Part shown: positions 25,539-34,901 of the stretch, in pieces
Layout: each line of letters opens with the position of its first letter
Numbering within the stretch: position 1 is the first letter of the stretch
NCBI GenBank assembly: GCA_051648105.1
Contig: JBOFEN010000031.1
Span: 1-52,146 of the forward strand
DNA from: UBA7332 sp051648105
GTDB taxonomy: Bacteria > Bacteroidota > Bacteroidia > Bacteroidales > UBA7332
Direction of reading: 5' to 3'
Length of the DNA stretch: 52,146 bases
Notes under the pieces: generated by a model
Told to the model about the DNA's origin: nothing
Database searches by the model: none
Seen by the model: only the letters and a program-made list of their open reading frames with translations
Translations under genes and position numbers: made by a program

Positions 25539-26657
25539 CTATTTTTCCAAGTCGTATCCCCACTGTTTTAGAGCAAATCCCCAGTTGCTTTCTACAATCT
25601 CGATAGTTCGTGGATTATATTTATAACTATTCTTTTTATACCCTTTCTTCTTATTTAGGTATGCCTCAATAGCCTCTCTCGACTCTTCGAAGCCAGTAAG
25701 TTTAAGTTGATCATATATCATCTTAGTTACACCGAGAGCATCCTTCTCAACATCTTCAAATTTTACCTCGATAAGATTCCCCTCAGGTATTAAAGATTTA
25801 TCAGACTCATACTTGTCATACATTATTTTGTAAACATCAATAATGTGTTCCTCTATTTCACTCTCTGTGATATCTTGTAGCTTTAATGGCTGTATAGTGT
25901 TGGTGAAGAATGATCTAGTGGATTCGAATACTGTGTAGGGATTACGCATAAGGTAGATAAACTTGGCATTTGGATATATCTCAAGTATCTCTTTTACACG
26001 TGCTGTGTGAGGTGGGTTTTTAGAAAGAAACTGTGTTCCATTAGTGTTGTGTAGAGAAACCTTCACAAGCTCACGGAATGTTGTCTTAAACTCCTCAAGC
26101 TCCTCGTTAGAAGCATCTTTAAAGGTTAGGTACTTGTCTGTAAATTCACTCCAACGTTTTGGGTAGAACCAGAAGTTATAGTAGCTAACAGGTGTCAGGT
26201 TAGATAGGGCAAACTCCTCCTCCTGTGGTAGATCTACGTTGAGCTCCATATTGTCAGTTGGACGTTTGTCCGGCATAAGATATGCCATGCTCTTTTTAAA
26301 GAAGCTTTGACCAAAAAGCATAAGATTGGGGAATACAGTTTGGTATGTCGTATTGTAACCAAAATGGTCATCAAGAGATAGTATGGTGTGGAGAAACGTT
26401 GTGCCGCTTCTCCAGTGACCAAGAATGAAAACGGGTTCATTTTCAAACTCAAACTCTTTGGACTGTTTAAGCTTCTTAACTCTAGCATCCTCAATAGGCT
26501 GTAACAGAGATAGAAGTCGACAGATGGATTTGGTCAAATAGTATTTGCTCTTATAACCCTTGTCGATGGTGCTCCCCTTAGCTGTTCGCTGAAAGGTATT
26601 CCATTTTGCTCCTACCAAAGTGTTTACAGGTAGTTTGCTAAATTCAAGTAATCCCAT
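25539..26657 (-). CDS. PAPS-dependent sulfotransferase
   Basis: A 372-residue cytoplasmic sulfotransferase. The 5-prime-phosphosulfate loop is GHWRSGTTFLH (residues 80-90) and the 3-prime-phosphate site is LMRNPYTVFESTRSFF (R238, S246). These families transfer sulfonate from PAPS to hydroxyls or amines. It follows cysN by 10 bp in an operon that makes PAPS, so the donor supply is dedicated. The gene order resembles the Bacteroides thetaiotaomicron cluster around BT_0416, reported to sulfonate sterols (from memory). The acceptor here is not shown by the sequence. Confidence 0.88.
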   Translation of the reverse strand: MGLLEFSKLPVNTLVGAKWNTFQRTAKGSTIDKGYKSKYYLTKSICRLLSLLQPIEDARVKKLKQSKEFEFENEPVFILGHWRSGTTFLHTILSLDDHFGYNTTYQTVFPNLMLFGQSFFKKSMAYLMPDKRPTDNMELNVDLPQEEEFALSNLTPVSYYNFWFYPKRWSEFTDKYLTFKDASNEELEEFKTTFRELVKVSLHNTNGTQFLSKNPPHTARVKEILEIYPNAKFIYLMRNPYTVFESTRSFFTNTIQPLKLQDITESEIEEHIIDVYKIMYDKYESDKSLIPEGNLIEVKFEDVEKDALGVTKMIYDQLKLTGFEESREAIEAYLNKKKGYKKNSYKYNPRTIEIVESNWGFALKQWGYDLEK

Positions 26658-26667
26658 ATTTATCTTA

Positions 26668-28539
26668 TTATAGTCTGCGAATTAGATCCTCAATGTTATC
26701 TAAATTCTTATTGTTAATTGTATAGTCAGCATCTGTTGGAACCTCATACTTAACATCTACCTCTGGCATTTTGTTGAGTTTCTCATTTGCTGACTCCTTT
26801 TTACACATATCCAGTGGCTCATCAATATAGATAAGAGTAAATCTTTCTGGTCTGATGATCTCTTTTACTTGATCTCTTATCTGTTGGTCTGGAGATCTAA
26901 ATGAACAGATAGTTATGACACCTTGCTCGTTTAGTATACGACAAGCGTTGGCCACACGGCGAAGACTCTCTGCACGATCAGCAGGAGAGAAGTCTAGTTC
27001 ACTCGATAGACCAGCTCTAACAGTAGAACCATCAAAAACAACAGCTATCCTATCCTCATCAAATAGTCTTCTCTCAAGAAGATAAGCGAGCTCTCTTTTT
27101 CCACTATCAGCATTACCAGTAATCCAGATTGTTTGACCTCTCTGCCCGTACTTATCCTCACGCTCTCTTGTAGATATAAGTGAGAAAGCCTCTCTGTTTT
27201 TGAAGCTATCTTTGATGTCTACTATTCTAGAAGGCAGGTCTTTGTTGTTTAGCTTCTCAATGATCATACCCACACCACAAGTGTTGTTGGTGATAGGATC
27301 TATCAAGATGAACGAGCCTGTATTTCTGTTCTTCTTGTATGAATCAAAGAAGAGAGGTTTATTGGTAGTTATAACGACACGTCCAATTTCATTCAATTCA
27401 AATGAGTCTACCTTTGACTGTTCAAGCGTGTTAACATCAACCTTATATCTAATCTCGTCGATACGAGCTTTGGTATTGTTTGAAGTATGCTTTATATAGA
27501 ACTGTTTTTTAGTGTCCATTGATGTCTCATCCATCCATACAAGCATAGCCTCAAAGTGTCTATCTATAGACGGTTGGTTCTCTGGATGAACAATCATCTC
27601 ACCTCTAGAGATGTCAATTTCGTCCTCAAGTGTTAGTGTGACAGACATTGGTGTGAATGCTTCTTCTATCTCACCTTCATAAACATGAATGCCTTTTACT
27701 TTAGATCGTTTACCAGAAGGGAGAGTTACTATTTCATCTCCTTTACGAACAATACCAGAGGCAATCTTTGCAGAGAAACCTCTAAAGTCAAGGTTAGGGC
27801 GCAATACATACTGAACAGGATATCTAAAATCGGTGAAGTTAGAGTCACTTCCAATATGGACATTCTCAAGGAACTCCAGAAGGGCTTCGCCATGATACCA
27901 AGGCATAGTATCACTCTTCTCAACAACATTATCCCCCTTTAGAGCAGACATAGGTATTGGCTTAATATCTGGGATGTCAAGTCGTGTTACGAACTTCTTA
28001 TAATCAGCAACTATAGAGTTAAATACTGACTCATCATAGTTTACAAGGTCCATCTTGTTAACAGCAAGAACGACGTGTTTGATACCAAGAAGTGATACTA
28101 AGAAAGTGTGTCTTTTAGTTTGGGTTATAACACCAGTACGAGCATCAACGAGAATGATAGCTAGATTGGCAGTAGATCCCCCAGTGATCATATTTCTTGT
28201 ATATTGTTCGTGACCAGGAGTATCAGCTATGATAAACTTACGCTCATTAGTAGAGAAGTATCTATATGCTACATCTATGGTTATTCCCTGCTCTCTCTCA
28301 GCCTTGAGTCCATCAAGAAGAAGAGAGTAGTCTATCTCACCCTCGCCAGCATTACCAACCCTTTTACTATCTTTCTTTAGTGCATCAAGTTGATCATCAT
28401 AAAGCTTCTTACTATCAAAAAGCAGACGTCCGATAAGTGTTGATTTACCATCATCTACTGAACCTGCTGTAAGAAGACGAAGAAGATCCTTCTTCTCATC
28501 TTTATCAAGATACTCTTTAATATTTAGTTTTGAATCCAT
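26668..28539 (-). CDS. cysN: Sulfate adenylyltransferase large subunit with degenerate APS-kinase tail
   Basis: 623 residues. The GTPase part has GSVDDGKS (26-33), DTPGHEQY (106-113) and the NKMD motif, followed by two beta-barrel domains. With CysD it makes APS from ATP and sulfate, driven by GTP. Residues 465-623 resemble APS kinase (CysC), but the P-loop reads GNADSGKR with R482 where Ser/Thr is required, and the usual DGDNVR is DGSTVR. The tail is therefore probably inactive or structural, and a canonical cysC is supplied two genes upstream. It lies 18 bp after cysD. Confidence 0.92.
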   Translation of the reverse strand: MDSKLNIKEYLDKDEKKDLLRLLTAGSVDDGKSTLIGRLLFDSKKLYDDQLDALKKDSKRVGNAGEGEIDYSLLLDGLKAEREQGITIDVAYRYFSTNERKFIIADTPGHEQYTRNMITGGSTANLAIILVDARTGVITQTKRHTFLVSLLGIKHVVLAVNKMDLVNYDESVFNSIVADYKKFVTRLDIPDIKPIPMSALKGDNVVEKSDTMPWYHGEALLEFLENVHIGSDSNFTDFRYPVQYVLRPNLDFRGFSAKIASGIVRKGDEIVTLPSGKRSKVKGIHVYEGEIEEAFTPMSVTLTLEDEIDISRGEMIVHPENQPSIDRHFEAMLVWMDETSMDTKKQFYIKHTSNNTKARIDEIRYKVDVNTLEQSKVDSFELNEIGRVVITTNKPLFFDSYKKNRNTGSFILIDPITNNTCGVGMIIEKLNNKDLPSRIVDIKDSFKNREAFSLISTREREDKYGQRGQTIWITGNADSGKRELAYLLERRLFDEDRIAVVFDGSTVRAGLSSELDFSPADRAESLRRVANACRILNEQGVITICSFRSPDQQIRDQVKEIIRPERFTLIYIDEPLDMCKKESANEKLNKMPEVDVKYEVPTDADYTINNKNLDNIEDLIRRL

Positions 28540-28557
28540 TATTCTTCTTCTTTGTAA

Positions 28558-29466
28558 TTAGAAATAACCTTCGCGCTTCTTCTGTTCCATACTTGCCTCT
28601 TGATCGAAGTCAATAACACGAGTAGAACGTTCAGACTTAGTTGTTCTCATCATCTCTGCTACTATATCTTCGATAGATGCTGCATCTGATTCGATAGCAC
28701 CTGTAAGAGGATAGCAGCCAAGAGTTCTAAATCTTACCATCTTCATCTCTGCCTTCTCCGCTAGTTCAGCTGGCATTCTATCATCATCTACCATAATAAG
28801 TGAGCCATCCATTTCAACAACAGGACGCTCTTTTGCGAAATAGAGTGGTACGATAGGTATATTCTCTAATCTAATATATTGCCATATATCTAGTTCAGTC
28901 CAATTTGAAAGAGGGAACACACGTATTGACTCTCCTTTATTTACCCTAGCATTATATATATCCCATAGCTCAGGTCTTTGGTTCTTAGGGTCCCACTGTT
29001 GGTAGCGATCCCTAAAAGAGTATATTCTCTCCTTTGCGCGAGACTTTTCCTCGTCACGACGAGCACCACCAAAAGCAGCATCAAAGCCGTGCTTTTTAAG
29101 TGCACCAAGGAGAGCTTGCGTTTTCATAAGGTCTGTGTGAACTTTACTCCCGTGAGTGAAAGGTCCAACACCATCCTCGAAAGCTTCTTTATTATGCTCA
29201 ACTATCAAGTTCCAGCCATGCTCTTTGGCGTAGGTTTCTCTAAAATCAATCATCTCCTGAAACTTCCATTTTGAGTCGATGTGCATTAATGGAAATGGCA
29301 CTTTACCTGGTGCAAAAGCTTTCTCTGCAAGACGTACCATAACGGATGAGTCTTTTCCGATGGAGTATAACATTACAGGGTTCTCGAACTCTGCAGCAAC
29401 CTCTCGTATTATATGTATTGACTCAGCTTCCAGCTGTCTTAAATGGCTTAAACTGTACTCTGACAT
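28558..29466 (-). CDS. cysD: Sulfate adenylyltransferase small subunit
   Basis: 302 residues, PAPS-reductase-like N-type ATP pyrophosphatase fold. Motifs seen: PVMLYSIGKDSSVMVRLA (PP-loop SxGKDS), GARRDEEKSRAKERIYSFRD and WTELDIWQYI. It is full length and catalyses APS formation with CysN. It stands between cysC (35 bp upstream) and cysN. Confidence 0.95.
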   Translation of the reverse strand: MSEYSLSHLRQLEAESIHIIREVAAEFENPVMLYSIGKDSSVMVRLAEKAFAPGKVPFPLMHIDSKWKFQEMIDFRETYAKEHGWNLIVEHNKEAFEDGVGPFTHGSKVHTDLMKTQALLGALKKHGFDAAFGGARRDEEKSRAKERIYSFRDRYQQWDPKNQRPELWDIYNARVNKGESIRVFPLSNWTELDIWQYIRLENIPIVPLYFAKERPVVEMDGSLIMVDDDRMPAELAEKAEMKMVRFRTLGCYPLTGAIESDAASIEDIVAEMMRTTKSERSTRVIDFDQEASMEQKKREGYF

Positions 29467-29501
29467 AACCTGAAATTTATATATGTTTTTTACCTTTTAC
29501 C

Positions 29502-30107
29502 TTACCCTCTTTTGATGTGTGGGATAAGTGCATTAACTAGATTTTTTATAGAATCATCAATTGAAAGCACAGACGTGTCAATTGAGATCATTGGGTTTAT
29601 TGGCGTTTCGAAAGGGGCTGATATACCAGTAAAGTTCTTAATCTCACCTCTTCTAGCCTTAGCATATAGACCTTTAATGTCCCTCTGCTCACATATCTCA
29701 AGAGGGGTGCTTACGAAAACCTCAATAAAATTCTCTTTACCTATTATATCCTCTGCTAATTTTCGGATATCATTTGTTGGGCTTATGAATGCAGCCAATA
29801 CTACAACCCCACAATCAACGAATAGTTTAGATACCTCAGCAACTCTTCGTATATTTTCTACTCTATCCTGCTCAGAGAAGCCAAGATTGTTATTGATACC
29901 ACTTCTAACATTGTCTCCATCTAGAAGATAGCAGATATGTCCATTGTCATATAGATACCTCTCTAGCGCAACAGCAAGAGTGCTTTTGCCAGACCCAGAT
30001 AGCCCTGTAAACCAGATAACTTTTGAATTCTGCTTTAATAGATCTTGGCGATTATCTCGCGTTAGCATTACGTCAAAAATAGGATAAATATTGTTGTTAT
30101 CTTTCAT
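29502..30107 (-). CDS. cysC: Adenylylsulfate (APS) kinase
   Basis: 201 residues. Intact P-loop GLSGSGKST, then DGDNVRSGIN, LGFSEQDRVENIRRVAEV, the FISPTNDIR region and FTGISAPFE lid residues. It phosphorylates APS to PAPS, the sulfonate donor. Its presence, without a PAPS reductase gene nearby, points to sulfonation and not to sulfur assimilation. It lies 13 bp after the permease gene. Confidence 0.95.
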   Translation of the reverse strand: MKDNNNIYPIFDVMLTRDNRQDLLKQNSKVIWFTGLSGSGKSTLAVALERYLYDNGHICYLLDGDNVRSGINNNLGFSEQDRVENIRRVAEVSKLFVDCGVVVLAAFISPTNDIRKLAEDIIGKENFIEVFVSTPLEICEQRDIKGLYAKARRGEIKNFTGISAPFETPINPMISIDTSVLSIDDSIKNLVNALIPHIKRG

Positions 30108-30120
30108 CTTTTTCTTTTGA

Positions 30121-31935
30121 TTAGAATGGCCAGATTATTGGCACCAGTATTACTGTAATGATAAAAGTTATTATTGAAAGTGGAAGACCACATTTTATAA
30201 AATCATTAAATCGATAGTTACCTATACCCTGTATGATAAGGTTTGTCTGATATCCAAATGGAGTAAGGAAACTAGCAGAGGCTGCAATGCATATAGTTAT
30301 GAAGAAGGGTAATGGGTCAACTCCAAACTGGTTGGAGGCCTCCAGTGCAATAGGGAATGCTAATGCGGCCGCTGCATTATTTGTTATTATCTCTGTAAAC
30401 ATACAAGTGATAAGAAACAGTATAGCTAGTACGGCATGAGGACCAAATTGATAAACAGAACCTATGGTATATTTTGCTATTATACCAGCTAGACCTGAGT
30501 TTATCATTCCTTTACTTATAGCAAATGCACAAGCTATGGTGATTAGAATATCCCAACTAATGAATTTTGTATATTTTTTAGCTGGAAATATATTACTCCA
30601 TGCCATGATTACTACAGTCAATGCTGCCATAGATAACATATCTACCTTGAAGCCCCACGGGAGATTAATCTTATCCCCAAAAGCAGCTCCAAGTACCATG
30701 AACATGGTTAGTATGAGTACAAATATTCGTTTTTTCTGAGAGTTAGATTGTTTTATCTCGCCAGTCTCAGCTAAGAGGTAGAATACGCTCGAGTCACCCC
30801 AGGCATCAACGAAGCTATTGTCTGTTAGTAATACTAAGTTGTCACCCTCCTGTAGCTTGATTTTGTTTAATCCCTCTGTCATTCTATGTCCATTTCGGTG
30901 AATAGCCATAACTATTGCTCCATAGTGTCTGTAGAAGTCAAACTCTTCAAGTGTCTGTCCTATGCCGGGAAAGCGAGGAGCCAATACCGACTCCACCTGT
31001 TTTGTAGCTCTTTTCTTAAAATCAGAGTCACAATTCTCTAGAGCATTAAGCATAAGATCTGGGGTTGCAACAACTCTATGTATTCCCTGTGAGGTTCCAG
31101 AGAGGCGTATCTGATCACCACTCTCTATGCTGATTGTGTTATCTTCAGTCACTAGATTCTCTCCTTGGCGATGAATTGACTGAATTGTCATATCTGGCAT
31201 CACATCAAGAGAACCATTTATTATGGGCAGACCAATCAATCGACTTGACTTGGGTACTGTGACATCATAGAAGTACTCCTTAAAAGCCTCCTTCTTACTC
31301 TTAGTATTATTTGGAGAACCAGGAAGTAGATATCTAGAAGCAAATACAAGATATATAAGACCAACTATCGCAATAGGGAGCCCAACCTTACCAACCTCGA
31401 ATAGTGCGAGACCTTTACCTGTAGCACTTATCATCATCCCATCCACTACAAGATTCGTTGTTGTACCAATAACAGTACACATACCACCGAGAATAGTCGC
31501 AAATGATAGAGGAATAAGTATCTTTTTGGATGGTACACCCAATGTCTCTGCCCACTGCTTAAACATAGGAGCAAAGATTATGACAATAGGAGTGTTATTC
31601 AAAAACGCAGAAAGGGCTGCTACGGGTACTAACATCTTAGTTAGCATTCGAGGGATATTTCCTTTTTTAGTTGGAAACATCATAGCAGCCACTCTTCGCA
31701 GAGCACCACTACGACTCACACCTTCACTAACAAGATATAACAACCCTACGGTTATCATACCTCTATTACTAAATCCTGTAAGAGCTTCATTGGCATCAAT
31801 GATGCCAAAAAGTAGCATTATTACTACTACTGTAAACAGAGTAATGCCAGGACGCATTCGATCCTTCATAAGTATCGCAATCATCCCAACAATCAATACA
31901 AGAACAAGAATTCCTTCTGCTGTCATATAATTCAC
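30121..31935 (-). CDS. SLC13-family permease with two TrkA-C domains (putative sulfate importer)
   Basis: A 604-residue integral membrane protein. Two sets of transmembrane helices (about 1-205 and 400-604) flank a soluble middle with two RCK/TrkA-C domains (about 215-380). Family marks: FLNNTPIVIIFAPMF, GTTTNLVVDGMM, and the paired EIITNNAAAALAFP. Members carry anions such as sulfate. Its place between cysQ and cysC makes sulfate the likely substrate. Confidence 0.87.
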   Translation of the reverse strand: MNYMTAEGILVLVLIVGMIAILMKDRMRPGITLFTVVVIMLLFGIIDANEALTGFSNRGMITVGLLYLVSEGVSRSGALRRVAAMMFPTKKGNIPRMLTKMLVPVAALSAFLNNTPIVIIFAPMFKQWAETLGVPSKKILIPLSFATILGGMCTVIGTTTNLVVDGMMISATGKGLALFEVGKVGLPIAIVGLIYLVFASRYLLPGSPNNTKSKKEAFKEYFYDVTVPKSSRLIGLPIINGSLDVMPDMTIQSIHRQGENLVTEDNTISIESGDQIRLSGTSQGIHRVVATPDLMLNALENCDSDFKKRATKQVESVLAPRFPGIGQTLEEFDFYRHYGAIVMAIHRNGHRMTEGLNKIKLQEGDNLVLLTDNSFVDAWGDSSVFYLLAETGEIKQSNSQKKRIFVLILTMFMVLGAAFGDKINLPWGFKVDMLSMAALTVVIMAWSNIFPAKKYTKFISWDILITIACAFAISKGMINSGLAGIIAKYTIGSVYQFGPHAVLAILFLITCMFTEIITNNAAAALAFPIALEASNQFGVDPLPFFITICIAASASFLTPFGYQTNLIIQGIGNYRFNDFIKCGLPLSIITFIITVILVPIIWPF

Positions 31936-31942
31936 TAAGAGG

Positions 31943-32731
31943 TTACTTTACAATAAAATAGGGATTCAAAAGATTCTCTTTGTTGTATGCTAAAGGAATA
32001 TTACTGTAAGCTTCAACTACTTGAAATCCTGCATATAGAGCAATAGCATGTCCTGCAGCTGTGTCCCACTCCATAGTTGGCCCAAACCTAGGGTATATAT
32101 CAGCGCTACCTTCAGCTACGAGACAAATTTTAATGGAGCTACCACTACTAACTAATTCAACGTTGCCATGAATCTCTTTGAGTTCATTTATGAAGCGAGT
32201 AGTCTCCTCATTACAGTGAGACCTAGAAGCCACCACTCTATAAATCTTCTCAGAGCGTTCAATTGGAAGCTTAATTGAATTCGCCATTATATTAACCATA
32301 TCTGAACTAGAAGTTCTTATTCTATATGCACCAATCTTTTCATCTGCAAAATAGAGCAACCCCTTAGCAGGTAGATATACAACTCCAAGAATAGGAGTAT
32401 GGTTCTTAACTAAAGCAATATTAACTGTGAATTCTCCATTTTTTTTAATGAACTCTTTTGTACCATCAATGGGGTCAACAACCCAAAGGGTGTCCCAGTC
32501 CTTACGCTCACTAAATGGAGCTTGCTTCATCTCCTCACTTAATATTGGGATATTTGACTCTCTTAGGTAAGATGTAATAACATCATTACTTATTTTATCT
32601 GCAATAGTAAGTGGAGAGTTATCGCTCTTAATCTCAACTTCGAAATCAGAAGTTGGATCATTATATATTTTCATAATCTCTGCTCCTGCATCAATAGCAG
32701 CAGCAATTGCCATATTCAAGAAATTATTCAT
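31943..32731 (-). CDS. cysQ: 3-prime(2-prime),5-prime-bisphosphate nucleotidase
   Basis: A 262-residue inositol-monophosphatase-like enzyme. Metal site: LSEEMKQ and WVVDPIDGTKEFIKKNGEFT; later GPTMEWDTAAGHAIA. It converts PAP, the by-product of sulfonation, to AMP and so relieves inhibition of the sulfotransferase. It is the first gene of the operon, 8 bp before the permease gene. A candidate -7 box TAACTTTG (minus, 32858-32851) gives a 5-prime UTR of about 115 nt with no riboswitch that I recognise. Confidence 0.92.
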   Translation of the reverse strand: MNNFLNMAIAAAIDAGAEIMKIYNDPTSDFEVEIKSDNSPLTIADKISNDVITSYLRESNIPILSEEMKQAPFSERKDWDTLWVVDPIDGTKEFIKKNGEFTVNIALVKNHTPILGVVYLPAKGLLYFADEKIGAYRIRTSSSDMVNIMANSIKLPIERSEKIYRVVASRSHCNEETTRFINELKEIHGNVELVSSGSSIKICLVAEGSADIYPRFGPTMEWDTAAGHAIALYAGFQVVEAYSNIPLAYNKENLLNPYFIVK

Positions 32732-33145
32732 AATAATTTATTTAAAAGCTTTTAACTACAATGAGCACTATGTCATGATTGTGTAATAAGCCGTGGTAAT
32801 GAGCTTTTTATGGCTCTTTGATGTGCATATTTTTAGATAGTTGCACTTCGCAAAGTTATAAATATTCTCACACCGAATAGTTTAATTTCTATAAAGAGTA
32901 CAATTTGTATAGCTTTGTGAGATCAAAATAGCCCGATTAATGGGCTTTTTTGACTGAAATACCATTCATCTATTTCATATTTAAATATTCCTAACCACTG
33001 CTGCCGTTTAAGAAGAATAAAGCAGAGATCTCCAAGTGCTAAAAATTATTATCAGTAATATGTTTAATGATCTCAGTAATTAGTTTATCACGAGCTTATA
33101 TTATATAGAGTAGTTTTGCCTACACGTAACACAAAACAATATAAT
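32732..33145. promoter_or_regulatory. Divergent promoter region: cysQ operon and flavodoxin gene
   Basis: Minus: TAACTTTG at 32858-32851 for the sulfonation operon. Plus: TAGTTTTG at 33111-33118, 27 bp before the reductase ATG. In between, at 32925-32951, lies a plus-strand terminator-like hairpin with a T-run and no gene before it. No ORF was supported. Confidence 0.45.
32925..32951 (+). terminator. Terminator-like hairpin without an upstream gene
   Basis: AGCCC (32930-32934) pairs with GGGCT (32942-32946), followed by six Ts; flanking As can extend the stem. The nearest plus-strand gene starts downstream, so it may end a small RNA or limit antisense transcription from the divergent region. 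Confidence 0.5.
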
Positions 33146-33682
33146 ATGAAGAAAGTAGTAATACTATCCTCTTCCCCTAGAAGAGGAGGGAATTCAGACA
33201 CTATTTGCGATGAGTTTTATCGTGGGGCTAATGATGTAGGTCATAAGGTAGATAAGATCTTCTTAAGAGATAAGCAGGTTAATTTTTGTACGGGATGTGG
33301 CGCTTGTAGCTCTTATGGTAAGCCTTGTCCTCAAAAGGATGATATGCCTGAAGTGCTCCAAAGAATCATAGATGCAGATGTTGTAGTTATGGCAACTCCA
33401 GTCTACTTCTATACTATGAGTGCACAAATGAAAACAGTGATTGATCGTTGTTGCTCTCGATATACAGAGATCAGAGATAAGGAGTTCTATTTTATTATTA
33501 CAGCAGCCGAGGATGATCAACCTAAAATGGAACGAACTTTAGATACTTTTCAAGGCTTCTTAGATTGTCTTGAGAACCCGGTTAACAAAGGGGTAGTCTA
33601 TGGGTTAGGGGTTTGGCATGTTGGTGACATCAAGGGGCACAACTCTTTGATTGAAGCTTATAATATGGGGTTGTCTGTTTAG
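33146..33682 (+). CDS. Flavodoxin-fold NAD(P)H-dependent FMN reductase family protein
   Basis: About 178 residues from the ATG at 33146 (MKKVVILSSSPRRGGNSD). The ATG at 33116 overlaps the -7 box and is unlikely to be used. The FMN phosphate loop is SSSPRRGGNS. A two-to-three cysteine segment, NFCTGCGACSSYGKPCPQKDDM, recalls the iron-sulfur flavoprotein family. TPVYFYTMSAQMKTVIDR is the typical flavin-contact region. It is transcribed alone, with a bidirectional terminator after it. The substrate is unknown. Confidence 0.83.
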   Translation: MKKVVILSSSPRRGGNSDTICDEFYRGANDVGHKVDKIFLRDKQVNFCTGCGACSSYGKPCPQKDDMPEVLQRIIDADVVVMATPVYFYTMSAQMKTVIDRCCSRYTEIRDKEFYFIITAAEDDQPKMERTLDTFQGFLDCLENPVNKGVVYGLGVWHVGDIKGHNSLIEAYNMGLSV

Positions 33683-33743
33683 CTTACATTATATTGAGTC
33701 CTAAATATGCATAACGTTATAAGGTATTTCTTTTAGCTTTCTC

Positions 33744-33802
33744 AGAACTAATTTTAGCCTCTTATTTTGTATTTTACAAAATAAGAGGCTAAAATTGGTT
33801 CT
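33744..33802. terminator. Bidirectional terminator between convergent genes
   Basis: Arms of 27 bases (33744-33770 and 33776-33802) match at 26 positions with a 5-base loop. The hairpin ends 2 bp before the stop of the arginase-family gene, with A/T-rich sequence on both sides. Confidence 0.78.
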
Positions 33803-33804
33803 GT

Positions 33805-34689
33805 CTAATCGTTTAAGATAGATATTTTACTGAGCATATTACTGATTTTAATGGCTATCCGAGGCATAGGTTCAGCTATTGTCAATCCAACAATATCATA
33901 CTTAGCTGCAATATCATTGATTATACGAATAACAGCTTCAATAGTTAGTCCATCAGGATCATCAGCCACACCTGCGACCATCTCCTTAGGATCGAGAGCG
34001 TCGAGGTCGAAATGTATAAGAACCTTTGAGGTTTTGCTACGCCCAATCCACTCGATAAGTTTTGAGCTACTCTGGTTAGCATCCTCTGACGAGATATGTT
34101 CAACTCCAAATTCTCTTTGTCTCTCAAGAGATGCATTTCCATTTCCCCATGTTCTTAGACCTACAAGAAGGCTCTTAGAAGGGTTTAGAAAAGCGGGTAA
34201 TAGATCAACGATAGCACTATCACAGACGCCAAAACTAGCTGCAAGAGCCATAGCATGATATCCAGTATATGAATCAAATGGTTTATTTAGGTCTGCATGA
34301 GCGTCAATCCATATTGTAGCAACCTCTTCGGGACCATACTTTTTGGCTAGGTAAGTAAATGGAATTACGCTCACCGAGCACTCACCACCAAGCGTTACAA
34401 TCCTATCAGGATTCTCATTATTCAAGATGCTTAGTGCGGCACTACTCTGATCAATAATAGCCCGATATCCACTTATGCCGTTCTCTATCTCATGGCTCTC
34501 TATATCCAATGTAATAGGTACTTCAACCTCTCTCTGTCCATTTTGAGGAGCAAGTATTTTTAGTAGTTGGGATCCTAGGTGATACCCACGAGAAGCATCA
34601 TGGGGGGCTATATCTGGCATCCAACTAGAAATTACTCCACCCTGCCATTGAGGATATATCAATCTTAATATATTTGTCTCTCTTTTCAT
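33805..34689 (-). CDS. Arginase/ureohydrolase-family protein with altered metal site
   Basis: A 294-residue ureohydrolase fold. Metal motifs DAHAD (129-133) and HFDLDALDP are intact. The first motif, normally GGDHS, is GGECS (101-105), so the His ligand is replaced by Cys104. Related arginase-like proteins with a Cys there exist, and their substrates are poorly known. It may hydrolyse a guanidino compound or use another metal arrangement. TAACTTTG on minus (34784-34777) is a likely -7 box. The HxlR gene diverges from it. Confidence 0.8.
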   Translation of the reverse strand: MKRETNILRLIYPQWQGGVISSWMPDIAPHDASRGYHLGSQLLKILAPQNGQREVEVPITLDIESHEIENGISGYRAIIDQSSAALSILNNENPDRIVTLGGECSVSVIPFTYLAKKYGPEEVATIWIDAHADLNKPFDSYTGYHAMALAASFGVCDSAIVDLLPAFLNPSKSLLVGLRTWGNGNASLERQREFGVEHISSEDANQSSSKLIEWIGRSKTSKVLIHFDLDALDPKEMVAGVADDPDGLTIEAVIRIINDIAAKYDIVGLTIAEPMPRIAIKISNMLSKISILND

Positions 34690-34776
34690 ATTCTCAGATT
34701 TGTAAATGTTGAGTTTGTTATTGAATGAATAATTAGAACTAACTGATGTTTTCTACCCATTCATCAGTATTGAGAG

Positions 34777-34784
34777 CAAAGTTA
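34777..34784 (-). promoter_or_regulatory. Candidate -7 box of the arginase-family gene
   Basis: TAACTTTG on minus is a perfect TAnnTTTG, about 88 bp before the start codon. Confidence 0.4.
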
Positions 34785-34901
34785 ACGGTAGCATATGAAC
34801 AAGTCAAGTAGTGGTAAATTAATCATATAACGATAAATTAATCTATATATCTTACAAATAATAGAGAATCATCACTAAATTCGCAGAAATATGTGATTGT
34901 T

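Noticed and set aside
26668..28539. Active bifunctional CysNC
   Set aside because: The kinase P-loop lacks the Ser/Thr and an intact cysC is encoded separately in the same operon.
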